This document shows positions 25,201 to 38,530 of a DNA stretch of 64,000 nucleotides, one piece after another. A program made the position numbers and the translations under genes. The DNA is from Toxoplasma gondii ME49 (lineage: Eukaryota; Apicomplexa; Conoidasida; Eucoccidiorida; Sarcocystidae). The stretch is from the NCBI RefSeq assembly GCF_000006565.2, contig NC_031472.1:1291727-1355726 (forward strand). Reading direction: 5' to 3'. The notes under the pieces were generated by a model, which saw only the letters and a list, made by a program, of their open reading frames with translations, did not search any database and had not been told where the DNA came from. Each line of letters begins with the position of its first letter. Positions within the stretch are counted from its first letter, which is position 1.

Positions 25201-28200
25201 TCTACTTCCGATGTCCGTCTCCATTTCCTCTTTGATCTCCTTTCTGCTTCTCCTTTCTGCTGCCGTCATCTATCCCCGTTCACTGCCTCTCTTTTCGCTT
25301 TCCTTTTTTGCGCTCGCCCTCGGCCTTTTCTCCCCATTTCTGTTTTGTGGGTCTGTGCCGCGGCTTGTGGCTCTGCGTGCGCTACGTCCTGCGTTTGCTC
25401 ACGTCTACGTTCACTCGCCGAAGCAGAACGACGTTGAGTTTCACGAGGCAGAAGTCTTCTGCGATCAACTGCATAATGCCCTGCGCCGAAGAAAGCCACA
25501 AGAAACGAGGCGGAGAGAGCAATGGTGAACTGGCCGCGATTGGAGTCGTAGCAAACGTTGCACAGAGGTGGAAATTAGAAGAACGTCGAATACCACACAA
25601 ACGGCGAGAGATAAATGTGAACCACAGAAAAGGCGCGGCAACTCTGAGAGTGTGTCTGACGGTCACCGATCCAGTCGACAGCCACGGCAAGGCGGTTCCT
25701 GCATACCGTATCCATAGTCACAATCAGGAATGTCAGAAGAGGCAAAAAGGCGGCCAAGCTCCTAGGAACGATACGCGGTGACAGACGGATCGCGAATAAG
25801 AAGAACGCATCACGACAGATGCGAGAGCAAAGAGAAGAAGAGGAAAAAACAAACGACTGGAAAAAAGAGTGAGCGACTGGAGAGCGCAAACTCGCCATTC
25901 GAGAGGGAGCGAATGGGAGGCTGTGGTGGCAGAAAGGAAAGAAGAGGAAATCCATAGGACCGAGAAATTCAGGTTACCTCCCAGACGCGATGAAAAGCGT
26001 TGACTCCAGTGATCGCTCGATAGCGCGACGGGTCCAAGCTGTCGAGACTGCGAAGAAAAAACGGAAGAGTCATGGGGAGAGAAGGGGAGAGAAACGAAAC
26101 AACGAATCAAGAAAGGCAAGTGTGCGCGTGGCATAACAGCACCCGAAGGATTTCACACTCGCAAAGGCAAAGTCTCACTAAAAAACGAGAAATTCGCACC
26201 CCTGTCGGTAGATGGAAAACGATGCGCTGCCGCGTACCCCGACACACAGGAAAATATCATACGAAGGTAAAACGCGACATACAGAGTCAGAAATAAATAT
26301 TTGTATCAAAAACAGATACAGAAGTTGATGCAAAGAAAAAGGATCGATGTATATACTTATACATACATGTATATGGGGAGAGTGAGACTTGGAGGGATAT
26401 CGCGATGTGAAAAAGTAAAGAGGTCAATCTCTTTGTGAGGATGGCTACAAAAATTTTGCATATATAGATTAGTAGATACTGAGATAAACTTGAAGGTACA
26501 TTTCCTGGTCTGTGGATAAGTACATAGGATACTTGGTATTTGAATGTGAAACCGTAAGTGCAGCAGACTTGTCTCCAGAGAGGAGAGTCCAATACGCGGA
26601 GACAGAGTCGTCACGCGCATACGAACGTGTCAACGCTAGCAGACATTTTCAGTCAGCGGCAAATGAAATGCTTAAACAAATAGGCAGAGATGCAGGCAAA
26701 GAATCCGTCTGAACACACACTCGACTGCAGCAGCAAATGCCGGCATCTATGCATAGACGCGTTAATCCGAATATTGAAAAACAAGTACGCATATGTATGA
26801 GTATATGCATGAGAAACTGAAATGCATGTTATTTACAAGGAGGTCCATCTGAGTTGCTTCAGGTACTTTGCAAAACGAAGAGAAAATTTTATTTCTCTAC
26901 TTGTTTATGTCCCCTTCGGGTCTCAGACTTCTTTCTTGTCTGAAAAATACAATTCTTACTTCCTTTCTTCTCCACAACTGCCCACCACAGCTACACCTTA
27001 CTTATCCCCGGACCCTCAGGATTTCTCTTTCCGTTTCCTTCTCTCTCTCTCTGCGTGCTCGCTTCCCGCATGCGCTGTGTGGTCTAGGCGACGCCGCCCT
27101 GTCTCTCACTGCTTCACAGGCCCAGCTCGTTTTCTTACCTGACGTTGACTGCATTTACTCTCGCCAGCTTGAATTCTGGAAGCCACCGCAGAAGGCGAAC
27201 GCCGTTCGTGGTGACGGCGAAGGTCTCTAGGTTCGGCAGCGCTCCGACGCGAGTCAGCAGAGCAGAGAAGTCTTTCCGAATGGTCGGCTGAAAAGCCAGC
27301 AATGTTGCACGAGCAGAAAAGTGGATGCAAGCAGAGAGAGAGCTCGAGAAACTCGAGGAATCGCGTCACAGACGAAAGAGGGAGAACCGGAAACACACCG
27401 GCAACTCAGTCGTCTTTGCTGAAAAAGAAGATTCACCTAACCCTTCGCGAATTTCGAGGTCTGCTCAAGATTTCGAGTTTCGTCCATCCCCTGAATTCTT
27501 CAACGATCCCTTTTTCGCAGAGGTTTACAAAGGAATTCGGTAGATCTCTGAATGTGTTGGAGCTCGCCTCTCCCCACGCATGTCGGCTCGGACTGAAGAT
27601 CGAGAGCCTCTTCGGAAATGCACCTCTGGAAACGAATCTTAAAACGGTTTCTCCCTCTTGTCAGCTGAACAGCATGTTGAGGCACCAAGCGAACGGACCA
27701 AACTCCCGAGAAGGCGGACTTCTTGCTTTGTGGGGCTACGAGGCCAATTGATCGGACACACACGACGCGACTCTGTGTTTGTTATAGATTGTGCTGCCAT
27801 GCATACGATGAATTTTCGTCGTTCTACACTCCCTTTTCTTACATTTAAAAACAGACGTGGCGACCCGGAAAGTACAGATACCGCGACTATTCCTTGAAGG
27901 CCTGTTTCCCGAACTCTCGACTGAGTCCAGGCATTTAGAGGCTCCAGGGGGTAGCAAAGGTTGCATCCTCAAGCGAGACAATGTCGAAGAACAACGCTGT
28001 CTGCCATCGGAAAGTAAAGTCGAAGAATTCACTCGAGACAGAGAGTCTCTGAAGATCTTTCCTTACCTCCCCGCCGGTCAGACGAATCTTCCTTCCACCA
28101 CACTCCAGGAAGACCGACGCCACACGAATGATCTGAGCAGAAAAAAAGTGGACAAACCAAGTGGAAGCAGGTGGTCGAAGCGTCTGCATTTTCGTAAGGA

Positions 28201-30074
28201 GAGGCGCGTAGAGAGCCGCTTATGTAATTGTGAATTCCAGTCTAAAGGTCCTTGCCTAGTCACTTGTGTGGAGGGAAATCGGAGCACCTGAACATGTCGA
28301 GGCATTTGGCCAGAAAGAAGTGCATAACCGTGTGACAAATTCATCTGCGAATGCTGCGGGACTCTCTGAATGTGAAAATCCATGTGTACACTTGAACGAG
28401 GCCTGGACTAACAAAGGCGGAAAACGAAAGGAGACACGATCTGCCTGCGATTGAGCAGAGATGCACTGCTTTTTGAACAGGGTGACATGTGGTGATCGAG
28501 CGACCATTTCTGTCTGCTGTGTGTCAGGGGAAAAAAGAAAAGAGACCGTCGAAAGAGTGATGAGAGTGTGTTGTGTGCGTTTGTCTTCGCGGGTCCATTA
28601 AATGCATGCTCTGGGTGTCGAAATTCTTCTTCCTTGCCTCGTCGGTGGAGAGAACGGCATTCGACCTCTCTACAGAATCGACAGAAAGCGACTTCGCGTT
28701 TCCAGAATGCTGCCCCCGACTTCCGCAAGGTGAACAGTACTGAAGCAAATGTACAGGGAAGGGAGAAAGCGATAACGCGTGGACAACTTCTGTTGATAAA
28801 AAACAGAAAAAGGGAACGCAGCACAGACCAGGCAGAGAAAGAAGCGAAGGAGACAGCGCGTGAGGAAAGAGCGCATACGCCGAGCACGCAGAGATCAGAG
28901 ATCAAAAGGGCACAAGTCGCGAGAGTGAGCAAGCGAAATAAACGGCGCAAAATATACAAATGGCGGGGGAAGCACGGAAGACAAGCGACGGCGGGAAAGA
29001 CGAAAAGCGAAAGGAGCCAAAGAGAACAGGAAGGAGAGGCGATATGGAGGCAGGGGACAGAAGGCAAAGGATAAAAAGTAAACAGAAAGCAAGGAGCAGG
29101 AAGGAGAGGAAACGAAACAAAAGAGGCAAAACTGCTTCGGGAGAAAAGATGCGTGGATCGGGGTGAGTGTGACGAGGTGCTGAATTCTAACAGACCTAGA
29201 GACCACGGGCAGAACGGCTGAAACATCAACGAGGGAGAAATACCTGGATACTTTTGAGGTGAACGCAACAAGTCATCGCCCACAGAGACGCGATCAGGAT
29301 GCGCATGGAAAAAAGAGACAAATTCGCGGAGAGGACAAGAACTCAAATGCAAAGACATACCACACAGTTCATGTTGCACTTCTCCGTTAGAGAAATTCGC
29401 AGATACGTGTGGTGTCGTCCAAAAGTATCTGTTAAGGGAGACAGCAACGCTGGCGGATTGACAAGCAGTTCCCCATCTTTTCGATTTCTGCCTTCTACAC
29501 TCAAGGCTTCACTAAGTTCCCCACAGCCGTTCAGCGGCCTCTGAGGGCCTTGCTGTCTCCCCTGAGAGGCGAAGAATGAAGGAAGAGAACGAGGAAGACG
29601 CAGGGGCGAAGGCGAGGCACTGGCGCCATGACAGCAGGACGAAGATGAGGGAGACGAAGAAGGACAAGAAGGACAAACAGGAGAAGAAGAGGAAGCTGGG
29701 GAGGAAGAGGGCCGACTGGAAGTGTCTGGACAAGCGAAGTGAAGATTTGCAGGAGGTGGAAAACGGGGAAACAGGCGCCAAGGTGGCACACGCACAATCG
29801 CAGGCAAATGAGTAGAGAACTTGGCGAAAGAAAACGGAAATGGGGAAGACAAAGAAGACGAAAAAGAAGAACGTTGATTCAAGCGACCTGCAGAAGACGC
29901 GAGTGATGCAAAGGACGAACACGAAGAGAACCGAGAGAGAAGGCACTGCGGCCGAGAAACGGCTGGTCGAGAGAAGACGAAGGAAGACATGTCGATCTGC
30001 GCTACGAAGGAAGAAAAAGAGAAAAACGAAATTCCAGCCGTGTCTGAAGTTTCTTTCCAGAATCCGGGAACCAT
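20783..30074 (-). CDS. MOCS1: GTP 3',8-cyclase, MoaA/MOCS1A family (molybdenum cofactor step 1)
   Basis: Nine phase-consistent exons: 30074-29361, 28739-28638, 28132-28067, 27287-27139, 26047-25978, 25480-25403, 24722-24641, 23742-23367, 22639-22443. Two tentative ones follow: 21303-21248 and 20926-20783. A Ser/Arg-rich leader of about 220 aa, mitochondrial in style, precedes [13 protein letters not shown], joined to VYCSPCG. This gives the radical SAM CxxxCxxC. Then come [30 protein letters not shown] and [14 protein letters not shown]. The second cluster motif, [13 protein letters not shown] through KNC, has the exact CxxCx13C spacing. The family converts GTP to 3',8-cH2GTP using two [4Fe-4S] clusters. 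The alternative ATG at 29990 would also suit a transit peptide. Intron 2 uses a GC donor. The spliced end after KKASHGG is unresolved, and the usual C-terminal Gly-Gly is not seen. Confidence 0.88.
21551..21740. repeat. TA-rich low-complexity tract
   Basis: Several (TA)n runs mixed with TATACATA variants lie in the region between the last certain and the tentative MoaA exons. Confidence 0.8.
22083..22132. repeat. Long pure (TA)n microsatellite
   Basis: About 24 uninterrupted TA units. A second, shorter run lies at 22238-22263. Confidence 0.95.
23017..23142. repeat. 63-bp tandem duplication, two nearly identical copies
   Basis: Copies start at 23017 and 23080 with TTATGGCTACGTCTCTGCAT and differ at about one base. 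A diverged third copy is recognisable at about 22920-22975. All lie in the MoaA intron between exons 8 and 9. Confidence 0.85.
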
Positions 30075-33000
30075 GTTCCGAGGCGCAAGTCGCAGCTGTC
30101 TCGTTTGCGGCGACGCCGGAATCTGGTTTTTTGCAGAGTGTCGACGAAAGAGAGTTTCACAAGTGGAAAGAACGGAAGTGTGGTGTGCAACCGCGGCACC
30201 ATGCGAGACGATCTGAACTCTCGAACTGCGACTAGCAATTTCGTAAAGTTTCTTGACATTCAGAAGAGTCTTTTTCGTCGGACTGGAAACCGCTGGACGA
30301 ACAACTAATCGAGAGAACGCGGGTACGATACGGACAGACTCCAGTTGTGAGATGCACACAAGAGGTGCCGAAAGAAGTGGAGACGGAAACGCAGCGAGGA
30401 GAAGGCACCGAACTCGAAGATCAGAGGTCACGAACGACCTCGCATTTTTTGGAGAGAAACACCTCGCGTCGAAGCCAATGCAGAAATGGGAACGGAACGG
30501 AAAAAGGGGAGGATGGACTCACGCTCGGGGATTAGTCTTTCCGGTTTCTCGCGGTGCGTTGTCTCTGTGTTTGTGTCCACTGTCTACCTTTCCTCTTCTG
30601 TCTCTCATTCGAAAGAGCGGCCTGGCCTCTGTGTCGCCTCCTGCCCCCCACGACCGCCGTAAACAACACATCGAGCTGACGGAACGTCAAGACGAAAACT
30701 TTTCTGCCAGCTGAAAGTGCCTCGAGTTTTCAAAGGACGCAGGCACCACGGCAGACCGGGGCCTTTGAATCTCAGAAGAGATGTTTGCGGATTTTTGAAA
30801 GATGCCTCGACAATACCGGGAAGATGTCTCTGATGGGATCTCAGACAAGAAGAGTATTTTCAGGCGCCAAGCCAAGAGCTTTAAAAACAGAGAATCAGAG
30901 TTTTCCCGACTCAAAGAGGACACTGCAGTCTGTCGCGTATATTTGTGATACTTGCTGGTGTAGGTCGTGCTATTCCTCTGCCCAAGAGGCAATCTCTAGC
31001 GCGTCTTGGTCAAGAAGAGCGGCATTCTGTGTCCTTTATTGCTCCTGAACTTCGCAGCTGCTGCACTGTCTTTTCGAGACCGGGGAAGTACAACGCAGAG
31101 ACGCCTCTTCAGTGCAAGAGAAAGCTTTTGCTGCCGAGGTCTGTCCTCTGTGTGTCTGAAGACCCGTTTTGATACCTTTCCTTCACGACTCTTCACAAGC
31201 GTTGTCTGGGGAATGCAGCGGAAGACTTCTGGAAGCAAAGAAGCCCTCTGCAGAAACTGTCCGTTGTGCGTCCGCAGTAGAAGCGATAGAAACAACGAAA
31301 CGACACGTAGTCGTCGACATTTTCGCTGTAGTGGACGCCGACTGCTGCTCTACTGCAGAGAATTGACGGCGCTGACAAATTCAGTGCATGTGAACTTGTG
31401 GTGATCCTTGGTTCGTCAATACTTTTCTGCTCGGGAGAGTGAAGTGGACTGCCCACGTGAAAAGGGCGGTGTTCCGAGTTCGCGAAGAACTGCCACTGAA
31501 AACAGAGTGTCTCGGGCGCCCGAGTGTCGGCTGTGGAGGTGTGACTCGCTTTCAAAGCGGAAGTTCCAGATTTCTGCGCAAACGTCTAGCTTCTGTCCGT
31601 GGACGCGGAGGGGATCTCGAGTTACCTCTTGCCATAGCTGGAAATCGGAATCTCACGTTCGAAATGTGTCTCAGGGTGAGTGTCAAGACTCGGCAGGTCT
31701 CCTAGGGACCCCTCACAATTATTGTTTCGAAAAATGTCACCTGGAGACCGACGCCCTTGACAGCTAGACGGCACAACTGTCCACGGCAGGCTTCTACCTT
31801 GGCTTTTTTTCCACGGAGTCCGAGCAGAGACTTTCACAATTGCGGGCCGTGTTGAACGTACCGTGTCTGACTACAATTGTTCCACTGGTGGCAGCAGGAA
31901 CTGCTTTTCGTTGCGACCGCAAGTCTCGCGGACTCTCCTCAGTGCTTGTACTGAGAGAAACACACGGAGAATACGGCGAGAACGCAGCTTCTGCGCCGCG
32001 CCCCTTAGTTAAACTCGCGACAACATGAAGGCTTACATATAGACTCTACGCGTGAGACGTTGTTTAGTGATCTCCTCTTGGTCACAAGTGAGAGATGAGG
32101 ACATACGGACTGGAGTCCGAACACCCCGTGTGAAACAAGCAACAGACTTGAGACTCTGTCGAGCCTGGAACCGATGATGACACTGAAACGTGGATCTTCT
32201 TTGTTCGCGTTGAAGACGAAAGTCCTTCGACTTGCCTGCTCGCAAGCCTTTGTTCCCTGTTTTCTGCGAGTTACGAAAGGCTCTTTCCAGGACCAACGCA
32301 GGAAAACTGAAAGAGCTTCGTTGTTTTCTGCCGTTTTCCCTCTCCCGGAAATGCACCCGTCTCCCTGCCGCACGCACTCGCGAATCGAGGGAGAATTCTG
32401 ACGCAACAAACGTTTGCCAAGGATCTCCGAGGAAAACGGATCGCCTCGCTGAGCCTCATTCCTTGATTTTACCCATTTTCTTTGTGATATGTTTCCTCCT
32501 CCTCTCCATTTCTGCTTGCGTTTCCGCGGCTTGCCCTTCGAGTCTGAGGAAGAGGATTTCCGGAAGAACTGCTGCGTGGAGTCTGCTATCGATCGCGACA
32601 CTAACACAAAAGCAGACGGCGAATTCGCTTCCGTTCCTCATGCGTTATCGTCACTTCTGGAATGACGAACTAGCAGTGCAGATGATCTTGCAGGCTGGCC
32701 GCCGTTCCAGGAACCCAAAGAGCTCCTGCGCCTCTTCGTCACACTCCTGCAAGCATGAGACCTCCCAGTGACAGAAAGATTGGAGCTTCGCATCTGGAGA
32801 CGTCTCGGTTTCTCTGTGACTCGGAATGATTGTCTCAAGTGGACGAACATCCGCTTGCAGTGTCTCTCCCCGTTGGTTAGCGAGACCGCTGAGCAACGGA
32901 CGCAGGACGAGAGCGAAGGGAGTGAAAGAGACCTTCTAAATGCGGGTGCTGAAGTCCCTCCTTCAGAAAGCGAGAAAAATACTTTCAACTCTCGCGCTGA

Positions 33001-33867
33001 AAAAACTCTTGTTGAGCAGGGGGAAGCCGAACGCCGGGCGTTGTAAAGCCGAACGCTGCGGAGGACGCGAAATTGGCATGCACTGGCGACCCCCCAAAAG
33101 TCGCGTTCCAGGCAAGCGAGTGTTTCCTTGTCTTGTCCTCTTGCGTCTGGCTGGTCGTCTTTCTTCTCTAACTTTCGGGGATTCAGCTTCACTCTTTCTT
33201 CAAGGATTTGCTTCGCGGAGAATTGCACAGAGAAAATTCGCCTCCCCTCACGAATCCCGGCTCCGTCATTGTTTGCGTTTCTCGCAGTTTCCTCGTTCTT
33301 CTCGCAAATTTCGCCCCTCCCGTCCGGTCGTTCTTCCCAATTTTCGACTCGCTCACTTTCTTGTTTTCCTTTTCCTTCTCCTCGTGTCTCTTTCCTCGTT
33401 GTCCTTTTCTCGCGTTCGTTTCTTCTCTTCGTCTTGCCGTTCGTCCGCTCTTTCCTGCGATGCAGCACCATTGCTCTGCGCCTCTTCCAGCTGGTCACTC
33501 GCTCGTCCTCATTGCACCCAAGCTCTCAGAAACACAATTTTCTCTTATGCACTCCGTCCTCGACGTCGTCTTCTCTCCCTCTGATGGACAGCTTCTCTCG
33601 ATCCTCGTGACTGGCCGCTTCATTGCATGCCGCAGCATTTGTCTTCCAACGTCTAGCTGGAAGGACAGGCGACAAAGAGATATAGGAACAGAAAACAAGA
33701 GGAAGAGGAGAAGAGACAAAGAAAACGACGTACAGAGAGAGAGGAGGAGAAAGAGCTAAAGAGAGGGAGACAAAGGTGGAGAGATGTAGTTTACACATAG
33801 AGAGAGCAGGAGAAGGAGAGATCGAAGACAGGAGAACGTCCAGCTCGTGAAGACTGTGCTTTCAAAG
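30075..33867. other. Divergent spacer between the MoaA and ACBP-PH-Sec14 genes
   Basis: This 3.8 kb stretch separates two divergent start codons and should hold both promoters and 5' UTRs. No coding exon is convincing. From about 33100 to 33640 the plus strand is pyrimidine-rich, then 33650-33840 is purine-rich up to the ATG at 33868. This change may mark a 5' UTR or a 5' intron of the plus-strand gene. Confidence 0.45.
33624..33630. promoter_or_regulatory. TGCATGC motif upstream of the ACBP-PH-Sec14 gene
   Basis: A TGCATGC palindrome lies about 240 bases before the presumed ATG. The motif is a known upstream element in Toxoplasma; its function here is unproved. Confidence 0.3.
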
Positions 33868-34327
33868 ATGATTTCCAGTCGAGGGAAGAGGGGGAATTTG
33901 GAGGACGAGATCCTCTTTCGAGAGGCAGCCGAGTTCGTCTCCTCTGGCGCCGCTTATGGCTGGGACGAGGAAGGCCAAGAGTGGAGAAAGCTCTACGGTA
34001 ATTGTTGTTTACCTGTCTTTCCCTCTTTTTACATTTCCTTCTTCCTCTTTCTCCACGGTTCCCTCTCTGTCTCCCGTACATCCTTGCATCTCTCTCTTCA
34101 TCCGCATCTTGTTCCTCTCTTCCTGCATGTTTTCCCTCGTTCCAAGCGTCCGTCCACCTCGCTGTTTTCCTTTGTTCCACTGCCTATGCTTGTTGCCTTC
34201 TTTCGTCTCTGTGTGCATCGTTTCTCTCTGTCGGTTCAGTCTCAACTTCCATCATCCTTCGAAGCAACATTCTACACGACCTCGACGTCCTCTACTCTTT
34301 GCCCTTCTCTCTCTTCTCTCTCTAAAC

Positions 34328-34362
<35 letters not shown>

Positions 34363-36124
34363 CATATGTACAGAGCGTGAGAGCAGGGGAGAGCCGCGCG
34401 GATACCGTCACACGGCGTTGTGCGTTCTCAGCTCAGGAGCCGTTGGGAGCATTCGATTTTTTCCTGCAATTCCAAAGATCGTTGCAGTAGTTCTTATCGA
34501 GCATTTATTTGATCTTTTAAGAATCCCTTCAACGCAAACGTCACAGTCAACAATTCTTCGTGCCTCTCGCGCCGTCTGTTCTTTCGCCTTTCACGTCATT
34601 CTTGTTCTCGATTATTCTGAGGACTCTTCTCTTTTCCGTGCTTTGTATGTCCGCGTTTTTCTTTTTTATTTGTTCCAGTTATTCGTTTTCCCCATTCTGT
34701 CGCTTCTTCTGTTTTCCAGGCCTCTTTAAAGTCGCTGCATGCGGCCCGTGCACAGCGAAGGAGCTCCCTCCGGACCTGGGAGGCCTCGACGGCTGGAAGT
34801 GGGTGAGTCTGAGGAAACGCATTTCGTCTCCTTTGTGTTCTCTCGTCTCTCCATGCCTCGTTATCTTTTCTTGCTCCTCTCTTTCCCTGCGTTCTCCTGG
34901 TCTGCCCTTCTTCCCCCCTTTCTTTCGGATTCGATGTTGGCTCTTCTTCACTTCTTGTGCTGCCGCGTTTTCTCTCGCTCTCGTATTGTCGCGACCATTT
35001 CTCTCTTCCGCGACTTCCGGATGCCTCGTCTTCTGTCTTTTCTCCCTTCGTCTTCTTCCCCACTAGCTCTCCAGACTGCCCCCGTCCTCTTCCTCTCTGA
35101 CATCCCCGTTTCTTCCTCTGTCTTCTTCTTCTCTCGGTTCTTCTCTGCATCTTCTCTGCATCTTCTCTGCATCTGCTTGTACGCTCCTCTGTCTCTTCTC
35201 GTCTGTCCTTGTACACGGCGTTTTCGTTTTACCTTCTCTCTTTTTCAGGAGACGTGGATGCAGGCGTCTGCTCTCCATCAGTCCGCCTCGACCGCGTCCG
35301 AGCATTTTCTTTTTCTTCTCGCGGCTCTGCGGCCCGACTGGCAAGAAGAAAAGAAGAAGGTCGACTCGACGCGAGGACGTCGCATGTCGCCTGCTTCTTC
35401 GTCCAACGCATCTTCGGGAGTCGCCTCGCTTGCCGCGTCCGCGGTCTGTGCAGCCTGTGACGCCGGCGAAGGCTCGACAGACGCTGAGGGCAGAAGCGCT
35501 CGAGAGACCATTCCGCATTCAGGCGAAGGAGCTTCGACGGAGGACGCGAACTCCCTGGAAATCGGTCCGAGAAACGAGAGAGAAACGACGCGCAGAGAGC
35601 AGAGGGCGGACGCAAAAGAGACGAGAGTGGACGACCAGGAGAGACTTCGCGCAGAGCCGTCGAGCGACCGGAGGCGTCGAACCGAAGACCAGCGCCGCTT
35701 CAGAAATGCCTTCAACGCTTCTTCCTCGACGCTGCCAGGCACACGAGGGTCGTCTGCTCTGAACTCTTCTTCTCCGTCTCCTCTCAGCCTCACGCCCTCG
35801 CCGGCTCTCGGCTCTGGCTGTCCTGAGTCTCCTCTCGCGGCCGGCGACTCGTCTGTCGTGCGGCCGAGAGAAGCCTGCGCCGCTGCGCCGCGACGAGAGC
35901 AGCTGACAGGCAACGACGGCCGCGAAAAATCTGCGAAAAAGCCGGAGGACGCCGGCGGTGGAGATTCGCGCCTTGACGAAGCAGGAAGCAACAAAGAACT
36001 CGCAAAAGCCAGTTCTTCGTTCTTCACCCACCTTGGTTGCAGTCCACAGACACATCCGGAAAGCAGGCCTTCAGTGATTCCAATTCCGATGCCTCAACGC
36101 GATTCCTCTCTTGTCTCTCCCTCC

Positions 36125-36155
<31 letters not shown>

Positions 36156-38498
36156 TCTCTTCTTCTTCCTTCCCTCCTTATCCCTCTTCTTCGTCTTCTT
36201 CCTCTGCGTCTTCTTGGCAAGGCGTCAGGAGTTCCGCGTCTTCTGATGAGTCTTCGCCGCGAGTGGAGACGGTGAGAGTGTCTGTCCCTGCGTCGACGGT
36301 TCTCCGCGAGAACTCTGAGGAGAGCGACGCGTCGGCTTCGTCTCCGGAGGCGCTGGAGTTGGGGGATGAAGGCGCAGTTCAGAGAGTCGAGACTTGCTCG
36401 CGGGTATTGGGGTACCAGTTTTACAGAAGTCCTTCGGGTGTGTCGACGCCTACCAGGAAGGACGGCGAGAGGACTTCGGACAGGTCAGAGTCTCCGCTCT
36501 CACGGCCGATCGCGGCTTCGCCTGACAGCGAGACAGGTCTGCCTGTGACCTTGAGACAAGCAGGAGACGCAGGGAGAACTGCGGCCGAAATCTCCCGCTC
36601 GACGCATGCCCCGAGAGGCGCATCGATGCAGCACTCTCGACGCTCCGCTTCGTTCGCTGCTCCCGTCGTCAGCGCAGAAACGGTGCACCGCGTCGCGTCT
36701 CGCGGAGACAAAGAGAGGACTGGAGAAAGAACAGAGAGAGGAGAGAGAAGAGGAGAGGGAAGAGGAGAGAGAAGAGGAGAGGGAAGAGGAGAGAGAAGAG
36801 GAGAGAGAAGAGGAGGCGGCGAGAGAGTGAGGAAGAATGTGGATCTGCGAGAGCGGTTCGGTGCACTGCCTGCTCTCCCCGCGTCGTTCCCACTGACTTC
36901 GCGTCTCGCGGCTCGGAAGAGCGGATCGATTTGGAAGCACAGCGTCGGATCGCTCTACCATCAGTGGACCCAGCGGTGGCTGGTCCTTGACGGTTTCCTT
37001 CTCAAATGCTACAGCGACTGCAACAGCGTGAAGCCGAAGACCTCCGTCTCCCTCCAACACGCTATAGTCGAAGGTGAAAAACTCACAAAAAAAGCAAAAA
37101 AGCGAAAGGCGAAGAAAAAAAGAGGGGAGAAGGAGAAAAGGAAAAGAGGAAGCGGAGCGGGAGAATAAGGCGAGAAAAACAGAGGGGAGAAGGAGAAAAG
37201 CAAAAGAGGAAGCGGAGAGGGAGAATAAGGCGAGAAAAAGAAGGGAGAAGGAGAAAAGGAGAAGAGGAAGCGGAGCGGGAGAATAAGGCGAGACAAACAG
37301 AGGGGAGAAGGAGAAAAGGAAAAGAGAAAGAGAGAGGAATATGCGGTGAAGAACAAAAGATTGTTTTTGGAAAACAGTAGACGACGGGTGTCTTTGGCTG
37401 TGATGACATCTTCGTTGGACAGGGTTGTTCGACAAGTGCGTCTGTGTGTTTAGGCAGTTCCTGTTTTTTTTTATTTTTTTTGCTTGCATTTTTGATTGTA
37501 TTGTATTGAAAATGAGAAGAGGAAACCAGCAGACATCTACAGTTTGTTTTTGCTTCTCTCCACTGCGCTCGACAAGTGACAAAGGCCGGTTCTTCTTCCT
37601 CTTCTCTTCGTATTCCTTTGCTTCCTGTCGCTCTCGCGCTCTCGCGCTCTCGTACTGCTCCATTGTTTCTCTTCTCTCTCATCCGTTCTTATCTCTCCGC
37701 GCTCTCTCTCTCACCCGCTCTCGTCCTGCTGGTCTTCAGCGCGGTGCAGCATGCCTGCGTCTGTTTTTTGCGACTTTTTTCGCTTCTCTCGCTGCAGGCC
37801 TCTTCGCCCCTGACGACAACGCAGACCTCAGCGGCCTGGACATCTGGAGTTTCACGGTTCGCTGGCAAACGCAGAGTGCAGAGGCATGGGGAATGCGGTC
37901 CGACTCTGCCGTTCCTTCTGCGTCGAGCGCCGAACTGAAAGCCGCGCCCTCGTGGACTTCGCTGCCTTCTGCGACGTCGGTCGGCGAGAAGGAAAACGTT
38001 CCTCCCTTCGATGAGAAAGAGTGGAACGTTCTCCACCTCGGCCTAACTGCTGAAGACGAAGCGTTGAGCTGGTGAAGCTGCGTACACACGAGAGAGAGAG
38101 AGAGACCAAGAGCATGGCCTGCAGAGAAAAAGTTCCACAGAAAGAAGGGATGAGGGAGGAACCACCGGAGCACGGAGGTCACCTCTGCTCGCTGAGTGCA
38201 GTCAAGGCACCCGGCAGAATGCCCTCTCGATGTGTGAAGGCTTCTTTTCCTTTTCTCGTCAAAAAGACAAATTGTTACACACTCACCGACTTGTGCTTTG
38301 CGACTCCACCCTCGTTTACATATATATATATATATATATAGATAGATAGATATAAACGTATGTACATAGGTATACATCTCTGTAAACGAGTCTATACATA
38401 CTTGTATACGGACATATGTCTAGGGACAGGCACATCTGTCTACATACATACATGCATACATATATGTACATACATACATACATATACGTATACATACA

Positions 38499-38530
<32 letters not shown>

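Noticed and set aside
28408..29379. Open frame of 323 codons on the minus strand
   Set aside because: It covers MoaA intron 1 and part of exon 2 in another frame; its Phe/Ser/Leu-rich content comes from the pyrimidine-rich intron.
34739..35248. Apparent N-terminal extension of the large exon 3 frame
   Set aside because: This is read-through of intron 2. The ACBP homology requires joining 34802 to 35249 with a GTGAGT donor and CAG acceptor.
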